Below, piece after piece: positions 33,416-46,297 of a stretch of DNA of 64,000 nucleotides. Source of the DNA: Macrophomina tecta (taxonomy: Eukaryota > Ascomycota > Dothideomycetes > Botryosphaeriales > Botryosphaeriaceae); contig JAKSGN010000035.1 in the NCBI GenBank assembly GCA_024180945.1, positions 1,674,001 to 1,738,000 of the forward strand, in the 5' to 3' direction. Made by a program: the position numbers and the translations under genes. Under the pieces are notes generated by a model. The model was not told where the DNA came from, did not search any database, and saw nothing but the letters and a program-made list of their open reading frames with translations. Position 1 is the first letter of the stretch, and every line of letters begins with the position of its first letter.

Positions 33416-36400
33416 TTAGTTCTGAGACATCAATCCCTTGAAGCCTCTGAAGCCGCCGGTGCCAGATTTGGGCGGTTGGTCTTTCTTGTCGGATGTTTTC
33501 TTCTTTCCAACATTCTGGGCACCACCTGCATGATGCCAAGGATTAGTTTGTGTTCCACAGGTGATCATCTCTTCCACGTAAACGCGTTAACCCGGCTCGT
33601 ATACCGCGACGCGCGAACGGGAGAAAGCAAAGATACAGGAGCAGATGAGTTGGATTGAAGGAACTGGCATTCAGACTCACCTCTCCCATAGACTCTAACT
33701 TCAGACTTGGGCGTTATCTTGGCTCTGTTGTCTTTGTCGCTCCCGCTCCCGTTCGTATTGGCGCTGAATGTGCTACGACCATCCGAGGAACCGAGTGGCT
33801 CAGTGGCATTAAATGCATGGAACCGGGGTGCATGTATAGTATCTGTGGGCGAATTCGGCTCATGCACTGGACTTATTGTGTCGACAGGGTGGAAGGTGCG
33901 GGTTGGTAGGGATTCACTGCGCTCCGGTCTCGCTGTAAAGAGCCTGCCACCGCCACTGTGACCCGAGAAGGAAGATGCTTGGTACTGAGACTCATTGTAG
34001 TCGTCATCAAACTCATCATCGCTCCGCAAGTCAGCTCGCATAGGCTCGGTGTATGAGCGGGGTCCAAAGCGATTCGCAAAGCTGGCACCTCTGCTGCTGG
34101 CGATGCTGCCACTACCTGCAGTACTGGGTTTTCTAGTAAAGGCTGAGGAGGGGTGTTCTTCGATTGGGCTGTGTGGCTCATGGCTACCATAACCATTTCC
34201 GTGCGAGCGTCCTCTGGCATAAGATAATTCAGCCTCAAGTGCCTGGCATTTCATCTCCAGCTCGGTAAATCGGTGGAGTAGGCGATTGTGTGTCTTTCGG
34301 AGTTGGTTAAATTTAGAATGACTTGCAGCGAGGGCGGAATCAATCATTTGCTGCACAGAGGCTGGAAGCTGGGTTGGACTGGGTTTGTTATCGATGTCCG
34401 AGGGCTGTCGAGACTCGATCTCGGCGAGTTTGCGATCGTACGCTCTTGCCAGCCTACCACGCTCAGCTTCTTGACTGTCGAGCCTCAAGTGGGCCAGTTT
34501 TAGCTCGTTGCGTAACATCTCCTGCTCGTCCTTTGCCTGTTCAAAATCAAGCTCCTTGAGTTCGAATTCTCGCAATCTTGCTTGCAAAGTATCGATTTCT
34601 TGCCTCAGGACAGACATCTCTTCCAAATCCGTCTCAATTGACTTGAGATTCTGCTTGGAGTTGAGTTCTCTTGCCTCAGATTCCACGACGAGTCTCCGGA
34701 GGCGTTCGCAATCTTTCTCTGCCTTCGCTAGCTTGGTCTTCAGCACTTCTTCCTCAGAATGCCATTGCTTCTGCTCGTCGCGGAAGGTCTTCAGCTTTGA
34801 GCCAAGCTCCCCTTCCCACTTCTTCGATTGGTTCCGGCCTGTCATTGTTTCTTTCTTCAGCTGCGCGTACAGCTCATTCGCCTTTTGTAGCTTCGCCTTC
34901 AAGGTCCTGTTTGTATTGATCAAATTCTGCGTCTCCGCTTCTACTGTGGCTTCCTTGATGTGTTTGCGCTGAAGCTGGCCGATATGAGAGAGATGCTGCT
35001 GCTTCAAATAGCGCTCGAAGTTCAAGTCATTGCGCAAAAGCATAACTTCCCTCTGCAATGTAGCAAGATTTTGTGCAATTCGAGCATGGGTAGGTGAGAG
35101 CGGGTATTGGTTGGACGAAAGGGTTTGTGCAAACGCCTCCAGACGTGGCGATGGGAATGCAGGCGTAGATGCTGACGCTTTGTCTAGGTGCTGCTCGTTT
35201 TCAACGCTTCGAGAGAGCGAGGGGCCAGGTAGAGTGGGGCTGTCGGGGCTTGCATTCCTAGGCCGACTAGTGGGCGATGCAGGGCGAGAATGCTTCTTAT
35301 TTCCTGAATCCTTTGAGGAGGGGTTTGTCAGGATAGTGGATTGCGTGTTCCGCCAGCTACTACTCGGCTTCCCATCCGTCGGCGACGTGGCGCTATTCGC
35401 AATGGTGCCTTCATCATCTAGGAAGGGAATGTCCTCTGTTGGGACCAAGGAGACGTGCGCTCCACGATCGGGAGCGGGTCCCGGGACCTCGGGCAATTTA
35501 GAGGTTGGGGGCGGGCCTGGGTCTTGTAGAGATGCGGAGACCGCCATGCACAAGCTCATACAATCAGTGACGACATCCGCAGGGTCGCTCTTCAACCAAC
35601 GACTCTCGCTCATTTCTTCTTCAGGCGTCATGTTGAAAAAGTTAGGATGCAGAAGGTGGACTTGTCTGAAAGGTTCGGTGCGGCGTCGGATAGCTTCAGG
35701 ATCCAGGACCAGATCATCGGCACCGAGATAATTGATGTTCTTCAGAAACTTCCTAGGCTTGCGGACATAACTCATCAAATTTAAAGGGAACAGGCCGTAA
35801 AGGAAGGTAAAATAATACAAAGCCCCAGGTGCAGATGTTTCCGGATGGTCAAAAGCGTGCTCGAGCTTCTCCCAGGCGGGGTCACCGGTCTCCTCGTCCG
35901 ATGAATCGTCTTCGGCATCGCCACTCAGTGGATCTGCCTCGATCATCTGCTGCAGGTCCGGCGGAGGCGCGGTAACCTGGTCCCAGCACAGCACCCGGCT
36001 GTAGATTAAGAAGAGCTTCGGCATGTGGGACACTAATTCGCTGGTGATGTGGGGAAGAAACATGATGAGTACGGTGAGGGCCAGTTCTACGACTGTAGCG
36101 GACTTGTCGATCATCAGGCATTTTTCAAGGTTTTCAACCAGCGGTGTTTCGGACACGAGGTAGAGGTGCGGTGGTTGCACGCGGACGAATGTGCTGAGCA
36201 GGCTGAGGGCCTGAGCTCGGTGTTTCGCCTGGACGAAGAGACCATTCAAGGAAAGCAGCAGTTCCTAGCGAAATTTAGGTTAAAGTTGCCGGACGGGAGG
36301 CGGATGGCTTACCTTTGGCTTTCGGCGGCCGTACAGCACTAGGAGCGACTCGAGCTCACGCGCAACATATTCGTCCTCGGGCGTGATGACGTCGTCCTCA

Positions 36401-36932
36401 GCGGTCGGAATGCGGGTGCGTCGCAAGTAGCACTCCAGCAGCTTCTGTGTGTACGAAGCTGCAGCTTGCGCCTGCTCGGCATTGTTGTCACCGCCAGACT
36501 CAAAGGTCAGAACGCCCAGCACGAACTCGCGCGCATCCTCAATCTCGTCCCTCTTGTGGCCGATGCCGTCTACGACAGGCCGGATGACCAGGTTCCACCA
36601 TTGCGACAGGCGGGCGTCGCCTCGAATAGCCGGGCGCAGCTGGCGCAGCACGCTGAGGAAGGCGCTGCGCTTGACGGGCTCGTCTTGGACATGGTTGTTG
36701 TAGGTCTGCAGAAGCTCTTCGTGCAGGCGCTGCGAGTCCTGGTCATCGACGTCGGAGTGCTTCTCGAGAAAGGCTTCAATGGTCTGCTGGAGATCTTCGG
36801 GCAGCGGGTAGGCGACAGTTGGGCCGGCGAAAGCAGAGTCGAGCGCCTTGATGGCGTCTTTCACAGAGCTGTGTGTTTTTGCGTCAGCACGGAGGCGTGA
36901 ACTGGCGGGAGAGGGGCATACCCAGCGGCCAT
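33416..36932 (-). CDS. TSC1: Hamartin / tuberous sclerosis complex subunit 1 homologue
   Basis: Four exons (36932-36922, 36868-36313, 36264-33681, 33525-33416) give 1086 residues. The N-terminal two fifths match the helical hamartin domain (LVIRPVVDGIGHKRDEIEDA, then FLPHITSELVSHMPKLFLIYSR). A Ser/Pro-rich linker follows, and then a long coiled coil covering roughly residues 640-860. The basic C-terminus ends KGLMSQN and comes from the small last exon. TSC1 stabilises TSC2, the GAP for Rheb, and so restrains TORC1 (family knowledge; also present in filamentous fungi and fission yeast). The first coding exon is only 11 nt and encodes MAAG with the next exon. The frame upstream of this ATG has no other ATG, so the start is well constrained. 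Confidence 0.92.
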
Positions 36933-39545
36933 GTGGGCGCGCTCAGCTGCAGCGGCGGAGAATCCTAGGACGGAAGCGAGGACTTGGTGCGTGGAGCCAG
37001 AGCTTGCGGCATAGTCGCGCTCATGGGCGCGTGGCGAAGAGAGTTTGGCGGGGCGAGCTTGCTGATGTACTCGCACGAGTCAAACTGACCCCGTGGGTAA
37101 TAAAATAGTCGGCCGGCTGCTCCCGTCACCACAGCGGCGGATAGAGCAAAGACCTGGCGGTGCTTGCTGCCCGGGGCTGCCTGCCATGATAAGGCCCACG
37201 GGCAATGCGCCAGAGCTCTCTGGCAAAAAGCAATCTAATTGACTGTTAGTGCACGCTGCTGGCTGCGGCGGCGCGCTTCGTTTCGCAGCACGCTGTGGGC
37301 TGGGCCAAGCGGACCCAGTCTGTCGGGCTGCTTGGCCTCGAAAAAGGCGTGGGCGCGAGATGGGCCCGCTGCCGCTTGCAGGGTGGCCCCCAGCCTGCCC
37401 GCCGTCACTATCTCCGACATAACGAATACTTTCACATAACAACGTCACTCTCCGCAGGCCAACGTCCTCTGTCAATGCCCGCTGTCGCACCGCACGTCTC
37501 TGTTTGGGCGGCAGGGGCTCTCGGCTGCAGCCCGCCATCAGGGGGGTGGCGCATGTACATACAGGCCGACATCCGTACGGTACAGCGCTCCAGCTCTACG
37601 CCGCGGGGGGTGATAGGCCGCGCGCCAGGGGATGCGCCTCCGCTGATAGACGTTGGAGAAAACGGTCTTTGGCGCCTGGCGCCTCGCCCTTCCACCACGA
37701 CCTGCCCGAAAGGCGACGCCGATTCTCTGGGCTGCTCGCTTCCCGCGGACCTCCCGGCACCCTCCAGAGTGCCTTCCGATGCCTGTCAGACACTTCTCAC
37801 ACCGCGTTCCGCTCGAGCTCTGTGGCATTGGGACACGACAAGATGAGTGCCCTTCCCGATTTGCTCTCCTGCCCAGCTCCGCGTCCATTGGCATCAGCCG
37901 ACGCGACGCATCTCATCTGCACGCCTGTGCCTTCTCCCGGCTCGAACACCAACCAGCATTCGGCTCCAGACGTCTGCCAGCCCCCGGCAGTGCTCACCCA
38001 CCAGGTGCACACGGGCCGTGGCTGCTAGGAAAGAGGGTCCACCCTCGTTCGGGGCCGCCGCCACTACCTGCTGCGTCGCGTGCATTCTGATAAGATTTGT
38101 TCACCGGACATTGGGTCTTGCTCGGGTTCGCGTCCAATGAGTTGGCGGGGCCGGTGATCGCCGCCAGGTGCGGACATGTTCTGAAGTCGGTGTCGGCCGC
38201 CCTCCCCGACTCCCATTCTGTACGCACGACAGCTGTGGGATCGCAGCCTGGGCCGACCGATCAACGCAAGGAGAGCTGGCTCTGTGCCAGTGTCGTCAGG
38301 ACCAGGCCCATCAAACTCGTCCCTTTGGCGGTCTGACGTGCCACTGCAACGCGCCTGCACCGAGTACCTGCAGCTGCAGTCGTTTGCAGCTCGCCTGCAT
38401 TGCGTTTTCGCAGGCGCCATCCTGCTGACCATCACGTCACAAGAGAAGCGGAGCAGGCAAATGCCATGTCGTCCGCACCAATCTCTGCTGCAGAATCTAA
38501 CGAAAATTTAAGCTTCTTGCACCAGGGCCTCCGTGGCCAAGCGTTGGGGTGCACAGCATGAGCAGGACCCTCTCTTCAGTGTTTGACGGTGTGCAAAGCT
38601 GCAAACACTGTACATGCGTCCTGCCCGGTCGCACGCATGGTGCATTCGAGTATCTATCTACTAGGCAACCGTTACTAGTGCTATTGGACACGCAGCTGGA
38701 CTGGGAAAACTTTGCACATACAGTACATACACAAAACCCCTCCTTTCCCGTTTACACAGCCAGGAGGCCGATCGGTACAGGGCTCTTGATATCCGCGCCT
38801 CAAAACTTGTCGTTAGCATTGCTCCATAAAATAATGCGCCTGGTAAGTCAGTGCAATGCCGCGGTCTAGATAAGTAAACGAACCCCACGCGACTGAGATT
38901 GCAACGCGCGAACGTCCGGTCGATCAGGGATTCACGGCCTTCGGCTCGCCGGCAGATTCGCGCGTCGGCCCTTCTCTTTACAGGCAGAGGCAACGCGTTC
39001 AAGCGAAGCCTCGGTGAAATCGTGTGAAGGATTAATGCTGGAAGGGCTGACAGTCGGACGGGACATTCCTTGACGATACGCCGCTCCACGGTGTGTTGCT
39101 GCGAAGGCGTCGCCTGCGGATAAACTACTCTAATCACGGCGAGCTGCTTTTCTTAGCAATGCCTCCCGAGTCGTCCCAGCGTGCGATTTGGGGAGATACA
39201 CGTGGGATCCTTGAATTTGCCTGTGTTCCAGATAAATGAGATTCTCATTCCAGAAGACACTGCAGGTTTCTCCGGGTTGAATTGGTGCCACTCATTCCTC
39301 CCGCTGCCGCCTTACGCTTCTGTAGGGCACTGACAGTGGTCGTGTCTCAGGTCACCTCCCACCACCCGAGATCTGGCCAAGACGGAGATCGGTATAGTCC
39401 TTATTGCCAATAATCCATCTCAGCCGATCAGAACGCCTAGACCTGCCCTGATAGCTATCGACTGCAACCAAACCGCTTGAGGCAATAACTTTGGGGTATG
39501 CTGCTTGCCGATACACCGCGACACAGGTGAGCCAATAGAACCTCT
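36933..39545. other. Large intergenic gap between TSC1 and TAP42
   Basis: About 2.6 kb of GC-rich sequence without a supported gene. It must include the TSC1 promoter on the left and the TAP42 3' region on the right. Overlapping open frames of 60-180 codons occur in all frames, as expected for GC-rich sequence, and none shows a domain, a signal peptide or consistent splicing. A noncoding RNA or long leader cannot be excluded. Confidence 0.5.
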
Positions 39546-40728
39546 TCAACCTCTGTTCATCGTGTTGCCAGCTCCTTTGGGATTCTCGTCCTTGAAATCG
39601 TCCCATGCGCGTGCCTTCAAGGTCTCCTCATCCGCCTTCTCCATATTGTCCTCGTCCGGCTCAGGGCGGATTCCCGATTGCTCTCCCCCACCCTCGATGA
39701 TCCCTCCTCTCTTCCTCTCTTCCTCCAGATACTCATCAATGGTCATGGTCGGCAGTGTATGATCTGGTCTGAAAACACCCTGCTGTACCCTCTGGCGGTT
39801 GTCCAGGAGCGTAAATGGTCGCAGAGGCTTCCCGTCAGCACTCAGAATAGGACCGACGCGGTTCGCCAACCCTGCAAGCGGGGCATCTAGACGTTCCGAA
39901 TAGCCATCGCCGCGGCGATCGCGCTGGCGTGCATCGCCTGTTGCGGAACCCGCACTTGGCGGAGGCGCAGGCGGAGCCATAGCCAAGATCTGCAGTTCCT
40001 GTGCCATAGACTCAAGTGATGCAAAAGCTTGGTGGACGCACAAGGCGATGTTGGTGAGGTGCAGCTGTCGCAGAGCATCTTCGTCGTTCTGAAATGCGCT
40101 CGGGTTCTGATTCAGGTGCTGTAAACGATATCTAATCAGAGTGGGCCCCGGACACGAAGACAGGGAACGTACCTCAAGCTTTGCTTTCAAGTCTTTCTCA
40201 GTCCTGAAGCGGGCAATCTTTGTCTCTCTTCTGGCAGCGGGATCTGTGGTAGATGCCGTAGAGAAAGAGTTGGGAGCTTCTTGGTATTTCTCGTAGAGCT
40301 TGGCGTCGGATTTGGACAAAACGTCATAGGAGTCAAGTAATTTGAAGAACCTCTCATAGCTTTGCCTAGCCCGGAGTAGGGTCGCCTTGCGGTCGGAACC
40401 GGTAATTCTTTGGACGAGCTCGGCCAGATGATAGTCAATGAGCATATATCTGCGATGTGAGTGAGAAATATGAGAAGAAAAGCAGAGGCGATGCAGCCTA
40501 CTGTATATCTCCAGACGACACATCCTCTAGGGTTTCATTTGAACTAAACAGGGAGACGCGGTCTGCAACCGTCAGGCATTCTTCGTAGGTGGCGATGGCT
40601 GATTGGAGTTTCTGTTGGTAGGCATCGCTGTTGGAGTCATAGGATGACTCAAGCTCTTTTCTTTTCGCTTCTGCACTGGCGAATAGGGCGTGAAGGCTCT
40701 GAGGCTGTTGTTCTGTTTCGTTGCTCAT
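39546..40728 (-). CDS. TAP42: TAP42/alpha4-like PP2A-associated protein
   Basis: Three exons (40728-40502, 40449-40173, 40118-39546) give 358 residues. The N-terminal helical domain contains the TAP42 blocks CLTVADRVSLFSSNETLEDV and IQYMLIDYHLAELVQRI, joined by splicing of intron 1. The C-terminal part has the family motif TIDEYLEEERKRGGI and ends with the acidic-basic DDFKDENPKGAGNTMNRG. TAP42 binds the catalytic subunits of PP2A-like phosphatases and transmits TORC1 signals (family knowledge). Intron 1 has a CAGTAGG donor that interrupts the last Gln codon. The gene is divergent from DCL1, with 487 nt between starts. Confidence 0.94.
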
Positions 40729-41215
40729 TTCTTAGGGTACGGGCGGAGGTGAAGTTCTGTCTTGATAGTTGTCAACGCTTCGAAGGAAGAGGAAGAGAAC
40801 CGTGCAGAAGCATCACGTGCGACGTCCGGCGCTAAGCGACCCACCTGCCGTCATCAACAACAACAAAAACAACAACAACGATAACATCCGCAGGCTGGCC
40901 AGCTGTCGTGCGGAATCGCAGATGATTGCACCGCGGAGACACGCAAAGAGTACCAGCTTGTGCAGACGCAGCTGACGCCGTCATACACGGCAGCTGCTGC
41001 AACTGATAGGCTCCTGCGCACGGACCCTAACCACCTGCGCCGCGAGAGTACAAACAGCTGCCCGCCTATAAGGCATAGTTTCTGCAGCGTTTCCTCAGCT
41101 CTTTCTTCGTAACTAACCTGGAATGCGCGGCCGAAGCTATCACTAACCCAGCTAATCAAATCCTATCGAGGCCGCGTCGCCCAAGAAAATCCTCAATCCT
41201 ACTGCAAAGTCCTCC
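40729..41215. promoter_or_regulatory. Bidirectional promoter region between TAP42 and DCL1
   Basis: A gap of 487 nt lies between divergent starts. It includes a CAA-rich stretch (40854-40884) built of CAACAACAAAAACAACAAC-like units, the only structured element noticed. No TATA box is evident. Confidence 0.5.
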
Positions 41216-44200
41216 ATGTCTCACCCACCTCGCGGGCAGAAGTCTGCGCTTCTTGACAATGCTACTGAATCAGCAGATCCACTGGGTGCCACCGAGGTTG
41301 AGCGGCCCATTCATGATGTCGAGGACTCTGACAGCGACGGCGACCTCCTAGACTCTGGTCCTGCGCGTACCATATCTGAAAAGAGGCGCCAGCAGCACGC
41401 CATCTTCAATCGTTGGGTCGCGCAAAGAGCCGAGGAGGTGACCAGGGAGGAGGTCAGGGAAGCTTTGGAGACGATCGACAATGACGCGCTCTCCGTTCGC
41501 AACCTGCTTGCCAAGCAAGATTCCCGTATTATCACCGACCCGCGCGAATATCAATTGGAGCTCTTCGAGAGGGCAAAGCAGGAAAACGTCATCGCTGTAC
41601 TTGACACGGGCTCCGGAAAGACCCTCATTGCCGTTCTCCTCTTAAAGCATATCATCGAAAAGGAGCTCGAGGATCGCGCCCTGGGCAAGACACCTCGCAT
41701 CTCCTTCTTCCTAGTATGTGGCCCTCTTGGAGTGACCCAATTCTGCAAATTCTGCTTTCTGCTAATGAGAACAAACAGGTAGACTCTGTGACTTTGGTGT
41801 TTCAGCAATTCGCCGTGCTTGAAGCTAACCTCGACCAGAAAGTTGAGCGCTTCTGTGGGGCGATGCAGTGCGACCTCTGGTCAAAGCAGACATGGGCGAA
41901 GCACTTCATACAGAACATGGTTATTGTCTGCACGGCCGAGGTGCTTGCCCAGTGCCTGATGCATTCATTCATCAACATGGAGCAGATTAATCTGCTCGTT
42001 TTCGATGAGGCTCATCATGCGAAGAAGGGCCACAGTTATGCCAAGTGATTCCTTCAAATGAATCTACACGCGTGACGAATACTTACACGCTTCAGGATCA
42101 TCAGCGATTATTACATCCCAACAGAGGATTCCAAGCGGCCGAAAGTGTTCGGCATGACAGCCTCACCTGTCGATGCCAAGATTGACGTGGTCCAGGCAGC
42201 CAGGTAGAGTCCCTTCATCTTATGACAGTCTCCCATGTAAGATATAGCTGACACAAGCAGCGACCTTGAGAACTTCCTTCACTGCCGCATCGCTACCACC
42301 GCCAATCTAGACCTTCTTCGAAAAACCATTAGCCGTCCCCATGAGGAAGTAGTCGAGTATGCCCCGCTTCAGACTCCCTTTGAGACTACGCTCTACAAGG
42401 AGATGAGAGATAAGTTTAGAGACGTTAGAGCTTTTCATGCTCTCTTCCAATCCTCGAAGGAAGCCACTTCAGAGCTGGGACCATGGTGCTCAGATATGTA
42501 CTGGTTCTTTGCGTTGCAAGAGGAGGAAGCGAAGAAGTTGGAAAGCCGTGAGGAGCAAGCTTTCCACAGGGATAAGAAGAGAAAGCCCATCTCGAGTCTG
42601 GACGAAGAAATGGCAAAGCTTCGGGAAGCTTCCAAAATTGTCCAGAATCACCCGTTCGGCGAACCTCGACCGACTCTAACTTACCTGAGCTCGAAGGTCT
42701 TGGAGCTTCATACTTGGCTGCTTCGATATTTCGAACGGCAAACGAATTCTCGATGCATTGTCTTCGTCCAACGTCGCCATACGGCTCGCATTTTGCACCA
42801 AGTATTCGCCAGCATCGGCGGGCCATACCTTAAATCCGGAATGATCATGGGAAACTCATCCAGAGCTAGCGGCCTTAATATCTCTTTTCGGGAACAGGTC
42901 ATGACACTACTGAGATTCAAAAAGGGTGAACTAAACTGTCTTTTTGCTACTTCAGTCGCTGAAGAGGGCCTCGACATCCCGAACTGCAATATCGTCATTC
43001 GATTCGACCTTTACAAGACGATGATCCAGTATGTGCAGTCAAGAGGCCGAGCGAGACACAAAAACTCACGGTACCTTCACATGGTTGAAGAAGGTAATAT
43101 CTCGCACAGACAGACAGTCCTTGAAGCACGTCAGGCGGAGAGGTTGATGCGTGAATTCTGCGAGTCACTACCTGAAGATCGCCTGTTGAAGGGCAATGGT
43201 GCTGACCTTGACGACCTTACATTCGAAAGGAAATTTTTCCGAACCTATACGGAGCCCAGTACCAGAGCAAAGCTCACGTATGACAACAGCCTCGTCATTC
43301 TCGCTCATTTCACGGCGGCACTTCCTTGCAAGGGAGACGTTGCCTCTGACCCGCTCTACATCATGTCTTCGGAAAGAGGAGAATTCCTTTGTGAGGTCAT
43401 CTTGCCGGAGAACTCGCCAGTTCCATCAGCAAGAGGCCGCCCGGCTAGCAGCAAAGCGGTTGCAAAGCGTTCCGCAGCGTTTGAGGTCTGCATCAGACTG
43501 CGTGAGAAGGATTATCTGGATGAGAACCTGCTCCCAATTTTCACAAAGCAGCTCCCTGCAATGCGTAATGCGCGCCTAGCGTTGAACTGCCAGAAGACCA
43601 ACATGTACGACATGATGACCAAACCGAACTTGTGGGCGGAGACTCGAGGAACAGTCCCGGAGACTCTTTACATCACAGTTACTGAATTTCCTGATGGTCT
43701 CGAGATGCCGAACCAGCCTCTGGCAATTCTAACGCGCACAGCTCTCCCAAAGTTACCCGAGTTCCTAATTTTCCTCAACTCAGGGAAGCCGAGCAGGGTT
43801 CAGCTAATGCCTCTGGGGGTTAAGTTTGATTGCACTTCACATGAAGTTCAATTGTTGACCTCCTACACATTAAGGGCTTTCAAAGATGTCTTCAATAAGA
43901 CGTACGAAGAAGATATTTCAAAGGTGTCCTATTGGCTTGCACCCATGAAGGTCTTCTACAAAGTCCTGGATACGGGCTGCTATGGTCTACGGGATTTGCT
44001 TGACTGGCCAGCTCTGGAGGAGGCCTTCAATACGGTCGAATACCGATGGACCCCCCTAACGCCTGATGGGTTCTTATTGAACAAATATTTGGTCGACAAA
44101 TGGGATGGCGGTAGGAGATTCTTCACAGAGTGTATCAATCCAAATCTGAAACCGACAGACCCCGTACCAGATGATGCTGTTACTGCTAAGAAGCCGGAAC

Positions 44201-46050
44201 AGAGGAAGGATATCCTCAACTACTCAATCAGCCTGTATAAAGGATCGAGGGAAAAACAGGATCTCAACTGGAATCTTGGGCAACCTGTTGTGGAAGCGAG
44301 ACAGGTTCAACACCGCCGCAACATGCTTGCTGAGCCCGAACGGCAAGAAGGCGATTTTCGCTCAAAGGTTTACTTGTGTCCAGAACCTCTTAGGATATCT
44401 GCTCTCCGACCTGCTGCTGTCGCGTCAATTTATGTTTTACCAGCAGTCATTCACCGCACCGAGCAGTATCTGATTGCGCTAGAGGCATGCCAGCTACTTG
44501 GTCTTGACATCGCGCCCGACTTGGCTCTCGAGGCTGTTACAAAAGACTCCGACAACACGGAAAAACACAACGAAGAGGCGCAGACCTTTCGTCGTGGTAT
44601 GGGCAACAACTACGAACGCCTCGAGTTCATGGGTGATTGTTTTCTGAAGATGGGAACGTCGATCGCACTCTTCAGCCAGAACCCGGACGATAACGAGTTC
44701 GATTTTCACGTCAAACGCATGTGCCTCGTCTGCAACCAAAATCTATTCGACACGGCTAAGAGGATTGAGCTCACAAAGTACGTTCGCAGTATGGCGTTCT
44801 CAAGGAGAACTTGGTATCCGGAGGGTCTCAAAATGCTTGAGGGCAAAGGTCACAAAAAGACGGGCGACGAGGTGATGAAGCACTCTCTCAGCGACAAGAC
44901 TGTAGCAGATGTCTGTGAGGCCCTCATTGGTGCAGCGTATCTAACGCACAATACACCGGGAAAATGGCTGCCCGAGAACTGGGACAATGCAGTCAGAGCC
45001 GTTGCTACTCTCGTATCCAGCGAGAACCATGCAATGGCGAGCTGGTCGGAGTATTTTAGTGCGTACAAGAAGCCATCCTATCTCGATGCCGAGGCCACAG
45101 CCGCTCAGATCGATTTGGTCAAACAGGCGGAGAAGGAGCACCCATACCGGTTCCGCTCTGCGAAGCTTCTCCGATCCGCTTTTATGCATCCCTCGTACCC
45201 CTTCAATTACGAGAAGGTGCCTTCGTACCAGCGCCTCGAGTTCTTGGGAGACTCGCTCATCGACACCGCGTGCATCACCTGGCTGATCTACAAGTTCCCG
45301 GACAAAGACCCGCAGTGGCTAACCGAGCACAAGATGGCCATGGTCTCCAACAAGTTCTTGGGTGCGGTTTGTGTGAAGCTCGGCTTTCACAAGCACCTAA
45401 AGTACAGCTATTCCCAGATGGAATATCAAATTCGTGACTACGTCACCGAGCTCCGAGAGGCTGAACGTGAATCGAAGGGAGCGCGGGATTACTGGACCAC
45501 GGTGAAGTCTCCTCCGAAGTGCTTGCCAGATATCGTGGAAGCCTACGTCGGAGCGCTCTTCGTTGACAGTGAATACAACTTTGCCAAAGTGGAAATGTTC
45601 TTCGATATGCACATCAAGTGGTATTTCGAAGACATCACCATTTATGACTCTTACGCGAACTCGCACCCTGTCACGCGCCTCCATTCTTTCCTCTACGAAG
45701 AGTTTGGCTGCAACGAGCACAAGATATTAGCCCAGGAACTCCCCACAATCACTCCTGGCGGTCCAGAGAAGTGCATTGCCGGTGTTATGGTTCACAACCG
45801 AATGATCTCGGAGGGCTATGCTTCCGCCGGGAAGAGCGCGAAGGTGAAGGCGGCACTAGCGGCTCAGAATCTTCTTAGTGGGCTGCCGCCGTTCGAGTTC
45901 AGGGCGAAGTATGGTTGCAACTGTGGTCAGAAGGACGAAGAAGGAGAAAGAGAGGACGTCAAAAGCACTGATGACTATAGTTATATGCTAGAAGTTGATG
46001 AGGCAGAAGATGGTAATGGGGGAGTGGTGAAAAGGGGCGGTATGGCTTAA
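41216..46050 (+). CDS. DCL1: Dicer-like protein 1
   Basis: Four exons (41216-41713, 41779-42044, 42096-42203, 42261-46050) give 1553 residues. Order of domains: acidic N-terminus; DExH helicase with Walker A TGSGKT (131-136) and DEAHH (242-246); helicase C-terminal part with [19 protein letters not shown]; dicer dimerisation domain; RNase IIIa signature YERLEFMGD (1075-1083); RNase IIIb signature YQRLEFLGD (1280-1288); dsRNA-binding region; and a short Cys motif YGCNCGQ. All acidic active-site positions in these signatures are kept, so the enzyme should be active. Dicer cuts dsRNA into small RNAs for quelling and antiviral defence, and DCL1 also acts in meiotic silencing in Neurospora (family knowledge). 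DCL1 is favoured over DCL2 from the helicase N-terminus and overall length. Confidence 0.95.
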
Positions 46051-46297
46051 TCTCATTGTTGCGTGGAATTTTCAAGGCTTTTTAGGGCTCATGACCAGGT
46101 AGGTAGTGGAGTTGTACACAGTAACACCAACACGGTGGCTTCTTCGGATATCATAGATTCTACATGCCGTTGAACGTGCAGGTAGCGTTCTTCATATACG
46201 AGTCTACAGCGAAACAGGTATCAAATAATAAGCACAAGTAAGTGACACTATAATTCTTCGTTTTCTTTCCAACGAGCGGTAACTTCCGGTGGATTCT

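Noticed and set aside
37295..37846. 183-codon open frame in the TSC1-TAP42 gap
   Set aside because: Overlapping frames of similar length occur on both strands here because of high GC. No signal peptide, domain or splice support is visible.
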